DNA of 64,000 nucleotides from Portulaca oleracea (taxonomy: Eukaryota > Streptophyta > Magnoliopsida > Caryophyllales > Portulacaceae), in assembly GCA_029582165.1 (NCBI GenBank), contig CM055886.1, positions 19,798,169 through 19,862,168 on the forward strand, in the 5' to 3' direction. The notes under the pieces were generated by a model. The model made no database searches and was not told where the DNA came from. It worked only from the letters and a program-made list of their open reading frames with translations. A program made the position numbers and the translations under genes. This document shows positions 45,127 to 54,967 of the stretch, piece after piece. Each line of letters starts with the position of its first letter. Within the stretch, counting starts at the first letter, position 1.

Positions 45127-46591
45127 ATGGCTTTCGAGAAGAAACTTGCGACTTGGATGAGCACCTTATCCAAAGAAGAAAAGAAAGAGCTCGGTAGATA
45201 CAAGTTAACGAGCCTGATGAGTTTTCGTCAAGTGAGGATTAATCACGACTTTCTTCGTGTGGCGGAGACTTTCTGGGATCCGAAGATGCATGTCTTTCGT
45301 TTCGTGGGGAAGGAGTTGTGTCCACTTCCGGAGGAATGGTCCTCAATCTTAGGGACAAATCACTTTGCTCGGCCGACGTCACCTCCAACACCAATGGAAA
45401 TCCTCAAGCAATACAAGGAGCTCTTATGTCTTCCATCTCGGGTTATCTGAAGTGCAATATTCGGCGAAAAGGTACACTTCCAAACCAAAGTTGAATATTT
45501 TCAATCGCCTGATACCTCGGAGTATGGCCCCCGTGATACGAGTGTGAGCGCTCGTATTATGTCTTCTCGGCGAGTTTTGCTTTTATCACGTCGACAAAAG
45601 AACCGGGCCGGCGAATTTAATTCAAATCGTCGATGACATGTCCCGAGGCTACAATCCCGTGCCCCTAATGTTAGCGGAAACCATGATGGGCTTGGATTAT
45701 CCGAATCCAGAACATGACTTTCGAGGGAATCCGCTGCTACTTCAAGTATTTCATTCCTCCTTTTTGCCCCTGCCTGACTTTTCTGTCTCTACTGTTTTCA
45801 AAACCCGCGCGGGTTTTCTGCTCTTTTTTTTTTTAGTTTGGGAGAATTGGTGTGCAATCTAACCCTGACTAACTGTTGGACAGATCTGGTTAATGGAGCA
45901 TTTGGGCCTCATTGAAGAGCCCCAGACTTCATCGGCGTTGGCGAACTATTGTCAGAGAAAGAGGAAGTACACCGACCTCCACTCTGTAACGGAATGGATT
46001 GCTTTCTTAAAGGAGCCTCGGGAGATCTCATGGTGGATCGAATGGTGGCACATTTTTGAATATTTGACCCATGATTTCCGCAATACTTATGTGTATCTTG
46101 CTGGCTTGACGCACATGACTTTTTATTTTCCGGCGCGAGTGAAGCGTCAAATGGGTCGAAAGCAGGATATTCCCGAGCTTCTGTATGAAACTCCCGATCA
46201 ACTGAAGCTTCGAAGTTCGATGATTGAGTCATGGCTGAAGTATTGGGAAAGAAGATCAACTCTCAAATCCCCGCCAAAGGTACGTGTGTCTTACATTGCC
46301 GACGCTGGTTATCATGGATGGCTGATTGCTGCTATTGAATCTCGCCGTTCTGGGGAAACGAGACGAAGGCAAGCATCGGCGAAGGAAAGGCTGGGTCCTC
46401 GTACATCGGTAAAGGACCGCCTTGGCGCAAGAGACTCAGTAAAAGATAGACTTGGTCCGAGGGTAGGGGCACGAAAACCAGGTAGGCGGACCTATAAACC
46501 CAAGGACAAAGAGAAAGCTCCTAACGGACCTAGAGACATGGAGACCGACCATGAGACAACTGGCGAAGTAGAGAAGGTGAAGCAAGATTAG
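45127..46591 (+). pseudogene. Antisense DUF7745-like gene within the Tat element
   Basis: Exon 1 (45127-45745) starts MAFEKKLATWMSTLSKEEKK and includes VAETFWDPKMHVFRFVGKEL and CPLPEEWSSIL. A stop after PSRVI is followed by other frames, with NPVPLMLAETMMGLDYPNPE before the GT donor. A GT-AG intron (45746-45883) leads to exon 2, IWLMEHLGLIEEPQTSS, with WWIEWWHIFEYLTHDFR and YVYLAGLTHMTFYFPARVKR. This fits the DUF7745 family of transposon-associated plant proteins, related to PMD. The tail repeats KERLGPR, KDRLGAR and KDRLGPR. An internal stop and frameshift disable exon 1. An AATAAA lies near 46704. Confidence 0.65.
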
Positions 46592-46826
46592 AAGATGGAT
46601 GTAGTGAAGGAACTGAAACTGCTTTGCCAGAATAATCTTTTTATTTAATTATGCCTTTCAAATTTTCTTATGTTACAAATAATGTACTTGTATTTTCACT
46701 TAATAAAGGAGAAATATTTGTTCACAAATATTGTGTTCTTGCAAACTTTATTTTCCTTAAGTACATGAGCATTCATTAAATATATCCCAATTGTCTGAAA
46801 ATTGGCTTTCCAGTTGCTTGGTCTTA

Positions 46827-46984
46827 TTAAGCGTAGTATCGCTTGAGTTGATCCAATTTCGTGGGTTGAATTATATCTTCTCCATCCATGGTAGCAAGCC
46901 GAGCTGCCCCTCCCGGCAAGATATCCTTAATCATGTAAGGACCCTTCCAATTAGGTGTAAATTTTCCCCTTGGATCCTGTATTT
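46827..46984 (-). pseudogene. Tat integrase C-terminal end
   Basis: The minus strand from 46984 reads IQDPRGKFTPNWKGPYMIKD and continues ILPGGAARLATMDGED, ending RYYA and TAA (46827-46829). This is the GPY-type end of Tat integrases. It is the direct continuation of LKEMRAPI at 53307-53330, split by chromovirus B. Confidence 0.9.
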
Positions 46985-47840
46985 TGATGTATAATGAGAC
47001 CAAGGATGATCAAATTATACAAAAGCTAAGGATCTTTAAAAACCAAGATAAGAATCTTGCTTCTCAAAGTTCTTAAGGTTCGAAAATGGGATGGAAATGG
47101 ATAGAAAAGATGGAAAGAACTATGGAAGATGATTACCAAATGAATGGAAATGATGAACGATAAGTGGTCTTTGTGCGAGATGATGATGGACGTACGATTG
47201 CTTGATTGAATGGTTGAATGCTTGATAATGGCTTTGAAGATTCTTGGAGGATAAACGCACACCACCTTCAAGAGACCTTCAAATCCTTCCTATCACCACC
47301 AAGGATGCCAACCTTGGATAGAAGAAGGGAGATAGTTCCTTCTCCCTCAAGAGAAACGAGAAGGCTAGCACAAAGCTAGAGAGAAAACAACAACATCATG
47401 TGTTTGTTTTGGATTTTTGTATTTGATTGAATTTGAATGAGATTACAAGGCACCCAAGGGGTCTATTTATACTAATAGAGAACCCCCTTGGCGTGTACAA
47501 TTCAAGAAAAGAGGTGTAAACTAGCTTACATCATCTAATATAAGAATGACATCATAAAGAAACAAATGAACTAAGCTTGATTACATTTGATGATAACTCT
47601 CTCAATTCTTATCCAAATTTAAAGATTCTTAAACCATTGGAAAGCTCTTGGAATGTAGATAATTTCACTCTAAGACACTTTCCTTGGTAGCTTCATGGTT
47701 CTTGAGTTAGAGAGCAAATCATCACTCCTTCATGGTTAAGACCATTCGAATGTGAACCATATGTGATAGTTTCAAGCTCCTTTTCAATGTAGCTAAGTAC
47801 TTGACTTCCATGATGTAGGTTTGGAACAAAATCTACATCA
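46985..47840 (-). repeat. Chromovirus B 3' LTR
   Basis: 856 bp, edges TGATGTATAATG and ATCTACATCA (plus strand). A TATA-like TATTTATA lies at 47464-47471. Confidence 0.9.
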
Positions 47841-48940
47841 TTCCCCCCTAGTTGAAAAGAGTTTTTCCTCAAACTAGGAAGTTCTCCAATATCTCCATAA
47901 AAGGGCTTGAGATCACTCACATTAAAAGTGCAACTCCCTCCATAGTCTTCTCCAAGTTGCAATTTATAAGCGTTATCACCAATCTCCTCCAAAACTTTAT
48001 AAGGACCATCTCCTCTTGGTGCAAGCTTACCTTTCCTCTTAGAAGGAAATCTTTCTTTCTTCAAGTGAATCCAAACAAGGTCTCCCGGTTCAAATACAAC
48101 CTTCTTCCTTGATTTATTCACCCTACTTGATACACTTGAGGTATACTTCTCAATTTTGGCTCGTACCTCCTCATGTAGCTTCTTAAACTCTTCCACCCTT
48201 TTGTTAGCTTCAAAACTAAACTTTGTTGATGTAGAGATGGGCGTGAGATCCATAGGTTGGAGAGGGTTCCTTCCATAAACAACTTGAAAAGGTGACAACC
48301 CTGTGGCTTTACTTGGACTTTGATTGAAGGCAAATTCAGCATGACATAGAAGAGTATCCCAACCCTTCTTGTCTTTACTCACCAATATCCGAAGAAGAGC
48401 TCCCAAAGTTCAATTAGTCACTTCGGTTTGTCCATCCGTTTGTGGATGACATGCGGTGCTAAACTTTAATGTTGTACCAAGCTTCTTCCATAAGGTAAGC
48501 CAAAAATGACTAAGGAACTTGGAATCTCGATCACTCACCATGGTCTTTGGAATGCCATGTAGTTTCACCATTTCTTCAAAATAAAGACTTGCAACCTTAG
48601 TAGCATCATAAGTAGTATGGCATGGAATAAAATGAGCCATCTTGGAAAATCTATCAACGACCACCATAATAGAATCCTTGCCTCTTTGTGTTCTTGGTAG
48701 ACCAACAACGAAGTCTAAACTCACGTCTTCCCATGGATGATGTGGAATGGGCAAAGGAGTACACAACCCTTGTGGCAAAGCATGTGCCTTGGCGATATTG
48801 CAAGTATTACATCTCTTTACCATATGCTCAATATCTTTAATCATACTTGGCCAAAAATAATGCTCCTTCATCATAAGGTAGGTCTTTTCAATTCCAAAGT
48901 GACCCGCCAAGGATCCTCCATGGACCTCCATGATTAACAA
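47693..48940 (-). pseudogene. Chromovirus B integrase with GPY/F module
   Basis: The frame from 48940 shows the HHCC zinc finger ([11 protein letters not shown], then CNTCNIAK). The DDE core follows: [30 protein letters not shown] and [16 protein letters not shown] near 48407-48409 interrupts it where an Arg codon is expected. After it come FNQSPSKATGLSPFQVVYGR and the GPY/F module DGPYKVLEEIGDNAYKL, with NVSDLKPFYGD. The end RKNSFQLGGNDV resembles CRM-like chromoviruses; no classical chromodomain is evident. The reading overruns into the 3' LTR. Role: cDNA integration. Confidence 0.85.
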
Positions 48941-48970
48941 CTCTCGAATGCTACTTTTAGGGATACAAAG

Positions 48971-51660
48971 TTAATTCCCTTTGAAGAGAAACCCATTTTC
49001 AATATGAAAAAGTTGATGAGGGTGCTTCTTACAAAGCTCATAAACCTCCTTGAAATCCTCATCATTTTCATACAACTCTTTAATATGCTCAAAACCAAGG
49101 ACTCTTGAATCTAAAACATGAGTAAGTAAGTACCTTCTTGACAAAGCATCCGCTCCTTTGTTAAGATGTCCTGCCTTATGTTTGATCACAAAGTGGAATG
49201 CTTGCATATACTCCACCCATTTAGCATGCCTTGGGTTTAACTTGTGTTGCCCTTGAATGAACTTAAGAGCCTCATGATCACTATGTAAGATGAATTCACC
49301 ACTTAGAAGATAATGCCTCCAATGTTCAAGAGCTCTTATGATGGCATAGAATTCTTTATCATAGGTGCTATACTTCCTCTTAGCTTCATTCAACTTCTCA
49401 CTAAAGTAAGAAATGGGGCGGCCATCTTGTGTTAGGACGGCTCCAATTCCTACTCCAATTGCATCCACTTCAACTTCAAACACTTTGTCAAAACATGGTA
49501 AAGCAAGAATAGGTGCATGACACAATTTCTCCTTAATCACTTCAAACGCTTCATTAGCACCTCTAGTCCATGTAAACTCCTTTCCTGTCAATAATTCGGT
49601 CATAGGTGCAAGAATGGAGCTAAAGTTCTTTATAAACCTTCTATAGAAAGATGCTAAACCATGAAAGCTTCGTACCTCATGAATGGACTTTGGTATAGGC
49701 CACTCTTGAATAGCTTTCACCTTCTCCTTGTCGACTTGTATACCCTCTTGTGAAAGAACATATCCAAGGAACACAATCTTGGATGAGAAAAAGTGGCATT
49801 TCTCCAAATTGGCGTAGAGCTTCTCGTTCTCCAAGATGTACATGACCAACTCTAGATGCTTTACATGTTCTCTTTCACTTCTACTATATATAAGAATATC
49901 ATCAAAGTAAACTACAACACATTTTCCAATAAGAGGCTTCAATACATGATTCATTAAGCGCATAAAGGTAGATGGTGCATTTGTAAGACCAAATGGCATC
50001 ACAAGCCACTCATATAAACCCTCCTTGGTCTTAATTGCCGTTTTCCACTCATCTCCTTCATGAATCCTTATTTGATGATATCCACTCCTCAAATCAACTT
50101 TAGAGAACACAACACTTCCATGTAGCTCATCAAGTAGATCCTCAAGGCGTGGGATTGGGAATCTATACTTGATTGTGATTTTGTTTATGGCTCGACAATC
50201 CATACACATTCTTTGAGATCCATCTTTCTTAGGCACAAGTAAGACTGGAACGGCACATGGACTCATGCTTTCACGCACCAAGCCTTTGGATAAAAGCTCA
50301 TCTACTTGCCTTTGTACTTCTTGAGCTTCTTTTGGATTCATTCGGTAGGCCGGTTTGTTGGCGAGCATAGCACCCGGAACTAGATCAATCTTGTGCTCAA
50401 TTTCTCTTCTTGGAGGTAATCCCTTGGGCATCTCTTTTGGGAACAAGTGTTTGAAACGTTCCAAAAGAGGGTGAAGTCGTGCATTCTCAATAGTTGGGGT
50501 CGCTTCTTCCTCCTCCAAGTTTGCTAGAATAAGATCTTTATGCTCTTGAAATTCATGATGTTCGACCTTCATGAATGTCACAATGTTAGTCTCCTCCTTT
50601 TGTGGTTGTTGTTGGGGACGTATAATCGATGATGTTGAGAGAGGAGCCAAAGTGATCTTCTTTTTGTTGAGAATAAACGAGTAAGTGTTCATTCTCCCAT
50701 CATGCCTGACATGCATATCAAAAAGCCAAGGTCTCCCAAGCAAAATATGACAAGCATCCATTGGAATTACATCACACCAAATAGAATCTTTGTAGTTTCT
50801 ACTAATGGAAAGACATACAAGAACACGATGAACCACTCGAATTCCCTTCCCATGACTTAGCCATTGAATGGTGTAAGGGGATGGATGTGGACTAACCTTC
50901 AAATGTAGTTTGTTCACCATGGTTGTAGAAGCGGCATTAGTGCAACTTCCTCCATCAATGATTAGAGAACACACCTTGCTTTGAATAGTACATCTTGTGT
51001 GAAAGATGTTTACCCTTTGTTCTAGCTCGTTTGGGACACTAGCAACACTTAAGGCCCTTCTTACTACTAGCATTTCACCTTCATCGGCCTCCTCTACTTC
51101 CTCTTCCTCATTCACGTCATCTTCTTCTTCTTTCTCATGTTCATCCTCATGATACTCCGGTTCTACATACAAAGCACTTTGATATTCCACCAAAGATACT
51201 ACCCTTTTGTTAGGACACTCCGAAGCATAATGTCCTAAGCCTTGACAACGAAAACACCTTTTTGGGGCTAGGGGTTTTGGTTCTTGGACGTGAGGTTTGG
51301 GAATGGATGGGGGTTGATTTTGTGGTGCTCTTGTGTTTGGTTGTTTTGTGGGGAAAGTGGGTTTTTGTGGTGGATTGTAAGGGCGTGTGTTTTGTGGGGG
51401 TTTGTATGTGGTTTGGTACTTGGTCACATTTTCTTTTCCTCTTTCCTTTCTTTGCCTTTCTACCTTTAAGGCCAAAGAACTCAATTCGTCCAAAGATTGG
51501 TAAGGATGTAATTCAACAATGTTACGAATCCAATCATTTAGACCATATAGAAAACGTACCAAAGTTTGAGGTTCATCCTCTTGGAGATCACAACGCCAAA
51601 GAATATGCTCGAATTCCTTTGTGTACTCTTCAACACTTTGCTCCCTTGGACCAAACGTTG
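48971..51660 (-). pseudogene. Chromovirus B gag end, protease, RT and RNase H
   Basis: A long open frame carries a CCHC knuckle (CFRCQGLGHYASEC), an acidic linker, a protease (LIIDGGSCTNAAS, HILLGRPWLFD), RT (KYRFPIPRLEDLLDELHG, FSKVDLRSGYHQIRI, CVVVYFDDILIYS with both Asp) and RNase H (VEVDAIGVGIGAVL, YDKEFYAIIRALEHWRHYLL, LHSDHEALK, KGADALSRR). A single TAA after LFKGN (near 48970) separates it from integrase in the same frame. The 5' end joins gag by a frameshift near 51660. Apart from these it looks close to functional. Confidence 0.9.
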
Positions 51661-52161
51661 CAATTTGTAATAGTTATCTTGGAGATAACTTGGTGGTAAG
51701 AACTTTTTTTGCAACTTCTTCTTCATTTTGATCCATGCTTTGATCTTGTCCTTTCCTTGTATTTGCCTCTTCTTTTGCAAGTTAGTCCTCCAAATGGACG
51801 CATGTTTTCGCAATTTAAGAGCCACATATTTCACTTTCTTTTTGTCTTGGACCTCCTTAAGATCAAAAACACGTTCAACAGTTTGCATCCAATCTAGAAA
51901 GTTTTCAGGATCAAGATTACCATCAAATTCGGGGATCTCCACTTTGAAGTCGAAACGTTCCTCCCTTGGGAGACGTCTTTGAGGCACTTCTTCATCACTT
52001 TCATTAATCTCACTATCTCCACGGTTCACCCTATGTTGTAGATGCATGTATCTCTTAAGTTGGTCGTTGAGATAGGTGATTCTTTTCTTCAAAGCTTCAA
52101 CATCTTCTTGGGGTTCCATTGGTGTAGGTGTGGACATGCTAGAATCGTCCATCTTGATCAA
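51661..52161 (-). pseudogene. Chromovirus B gag N-terminal part
   Basis: It begins with MIKMDDSSMSTPTPMEPQED, followed by a coiled-coil-like stretch (KKRITYLNDQLKRYMHLQ) and the capsid core EIPEFDGNLDPENFLDWMQT and KKKLQKKFLPPSYLQDNYY. Near 51660 the frame shifts and gag continues in the pol frame as EYTKEFEHI-type sequence. The start lies 270 bp downstream of the primer-binding site. Confidence 0.85.
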
Positions 52162-52430
52162 TCTTGGTGCAAAAAGATTGCAAGATTCACGATTTAGGGA
52201 TTTTGGATGGGTAAAGGACGAGAGAGGTTTGTGTTTGGGCGGGTTGTGTTTGGGCTATTGGTTTTTTTGTGGAATTTTATGGTTCTTTATGAGTTCTTGA
52301 TGGGTTCTTGTTGAGTTCTTGATGAGTTCTTGGAAGAACTTTGGTGGGGTGATGATGGTGAGATGGTGGGGATGGATTTTTGATGGAAAGATGGTGAAAA
52401 GATGGATCAAGAACTAAGAGAATCAATCTC

Positions 52431-52446
52431 CTAAGCTCTGATACCA
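52431..52446 (-). other. Chromovirus B primer-binding site
   Basis: On the minus strand TGGTATCAGAGCTTAG follows the 5' LTR after four bases and matches the initiator-Met tRNA type. Confidence 0.85.
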
Positions 52447-52450
52447 ATTT

Positions 52451-53306
52451 TGATGTATAATGAGACCAAGGATGATCAAATTATACAAAAGCTAAGGATC
52501 TTTAAAAACCAAGATAAGAATCTTGCTTCTCAAAGTTCTTAAGGTTCGAAAATGGGATGGAAATGGATAGAAAAGATGGAAAGAACTATGAAAGATGATT
52601 ACCAAATGAATGGAAATGATGAACGATAAGTGGTCTTTGTGCGAGATGATGATGGACGTATGATTGCTTGATTGAATGGTTGAATGTTTGATAATGGCTT
52701 TGAAGATTCTTGGAGGATAAAGGCACACCACCTTTAAGAGACCTTCAATTCCTTCCTATCACCACCAAGGATGCCAACCTTGGATGGAAGAAGGGAGATA
52801 GTTCATTCTCCCTCAAGAGAAACGAGAAGGCTAGCACAAAGCTAGAGAGAAAACAACAACATCATGTGTTTGTTTTGGATTTTTGTATTTGATTGAATTT
52901 GAATGAGATTACAAGGCACCCAAGGGGTCTATTTATACTAATAGAGAACCCCCTTGGCATGTACAATTCAAGAAAAGAGGTGTAAACTAGCTTACATCAT
53001 CTAATACAAGAATGACATCATAAAGAAACAAATGAACTAAGCTAGATTACATTTGATGATAACTCTCTCAATTCTTATCCAAATTTAAAGATTCTTAAAC
53101 CATTGGAAAGCTCTTGGAATGTAGATCATTTCACTCTAGGACACTTTCCTTGGTAGCTTCATGGTTCTTGAGTTAGAGAGCAAATCATCACTCGTTCATG
53201 GTTAAGACCATTCGAATGTGAACTAAATGTGATAGTTTCAAGCTCCTTTTCAATGTAGCTAAGTACTTGACTTCCATGATGTAGGTTTGGAACCAAATCT
53301 ACGTCA
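52451..53306 (-). repeat. Chromovirus B 5' LTR
   Basis: 856 bp, the same length as its partner, with about 17 mismatches by eye. The outer edge reads ACGTCA instead of ACATCA. I could not define a clean TSD against the Tat sequence. Confidence 0.9.
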
Positions 53307-54425
53307 ATAGGTGCCCTCATTTCCTTAAGCACCAAATCGCCTACTTGAAGCGAATGACTTTTCACCTTCTTATTAAAAGCTCGAGTGATTCTACTTTGGT
53401 ATACTTGCACATTATGTTTCTGGCAAATCGCCTTTCATCCATCAACATCAGCTCCTCGAACCTTGCCCTAGCCATTCTGCTTCTGGCAATTGACTTTCAG
53501 CCACTATCCATAACGAAGGGATCGCTATTTCAATTGGTAAGACTGCCTCCATCCCATATATCAAGGAATACGGTGTTGCCCCCGTAGCAGTTGGTATAGA
53601 GGTTCGGTATCCCCATAGGGCAAATGCTAATTTATCTGGCCAATCCTAGTAAGTGACAACCATCTTCTTGATAATCGCCGACACTGTCTTATTGGCCGCT
53701 TCCACAGCTCCATTGGCTTGAGGTCGGTACAGCGAAGACCGATGATGCTGGATTTTGTAAGTGGCGAGCAAAGCTTCTACCTCCTTCCGAAAATGGCTTC
53801 CATTATCACTAATGATCTCATAGGGCACTCCATATCGACATGTGATGTTTTGAAGGATGAATTTGGCCACGTGTTTGGATGTGAGTTTGGTAAACGAAGA
53901 TGCCTCTACCCATTTAGTGAAATAATCGATGGCGACCAATATGTGCTCATGTCCTCCTGTTCCGATTGGGTGTATCTTGCCAATGATGTCAATACCCCAT
54001 ACCGAGAATGGCCATGGAGATGTCAAAGTAGTCAGGTATGACGAGGGTTGATGGTGTAGATTAGCATATTCTTGGCATTTATGGGACTTTCGAGCGAACT
54101 CTAAGCTATCTGCCTCCATAGTGGACCAATAGTAACCAGCCCTTTGAATCTTCTTTGCTAACATTCGTCCATTCATGTGGGGACCGCACTCTCCTCCATG
54201 TACAGTAGTCATGATCTCCTTGGCACTCTTAGCATCGATGCATATCAAATTAATGCCCATAGGTGATTTCTTGTAGAGTCGATCTTGGATCAGCGAGATT
54301 GTCTTTGCTAGGGACACTGGCGCTCGCTGTCCTCGAGCATCCAACTCAGCTGGATATTCTCCTTTCCGCAGAAAGTTGTATATGTCATGGAACCATTCCT
54401 CATTTTCTTCCTCTTGTGCTTCCAA
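53307..54425 (-). pseudogene. Tat integrase, zinc finger and catalytic core
   Basis: The frame 54425-53646 shows VHGGECGPHMNGRMLAKKI and FARKSHKCQEYANLHH (first zinc Cys replaced by Ser). The DDE core follows: GIDIIGKIHPIGTGGHEH, EIISDNGSHFRKE and RPQANGAVEAANK. It is stopped by TAG after VVTY. Pieces in other frames continue with FALWGYRTSIPTATGATPYS and LVLKEMRAPI, where chromovirus B is inserted. Several frame breaks make it inactive. Confidence 0.9.
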
Positions 54426-54439
54426 GTGGCAAACATACG

Positions 54440-54961
54440 CCGATTCAGACTACCGTTCCACTACTACTGGCAATTGAAGCGTGCCTGATGGTATGGATAT
54501 CATCGAAGACAACTTGGCTGAGGCCTCAGCTAACTCATTGTGATCCCTGGAGAGGTACTGGAAACTGATTTGCTGAAATTGGTGAGCAAGTCCCAAGAGC
54601 TTCTGTTGATAGGCCATGAGACATTCATTCCGGACCTTCCATGTATTTTTAGCCAGATTAATGATGAGGCTAGAATCCCAAAGACTTTTACACGGCGTAT
54701 GCCTAAAGCCAAGGCGGCTTGCGAACCCTTGATAAATGCTTCATATTCTGCAGCATTGTTAGCAGAATCAAAGTTCAACTTCACTGATACAGGGACATGT
54801 GCCCCTTCTGGAGAAATCAATAAAACTCCCACTCCGCACCCCATTTGGTTAGAAGCTCCGTCCAAATACATTTCCCATGTTATTTCGTCAGTGAAAAATA
54901 CATCCTCATCTGGGAATTCCAAGTGAGTGCTTGGAGGTTCTTGTGATGGTGAGGCAGCCAA
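54440..54961 (-). pseudogene. Tat second (archaeal-type) RNase H
   Basis: The frame starts MAASPSQEPPSTHLEF and contains EMYLDGASNQMGCGVGVLLI and FDSANNAAEYEAFIKGSQAA, the archaeal-type RNase H (aRNH) fold diagnostic of the Tat lineage. After VKVFG the expected D-S motif continues in another frame (DSSLIIN...), so one base has been lost near 54683. aRNH is thought to supplement or replace the original RNase H during reverse transcription. Confidence 0.85.
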
Positions 54962-54967
54962 GAAATC

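Larger units (their letters stand above)
46985..53306 (-). mobile_element. Chromovirus B, nearly intact Ty3/Gypsy element
   Basis: This 6,322-bp element has two 856-bp LTRs, an initiator-Met PBS, gag, a gag-pol fusion-type polyprotein in protease-RT-RNase H-integrase order and a polypurine tract (TAGGGGGGAA). It is inserted in the integrase of the Tat element. By eye the LTRs differ at about 17 positions (near 2 percent), so it is younger than its host. Two stops and one frameshift are the main lesions seen. Confidence 0.9.
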
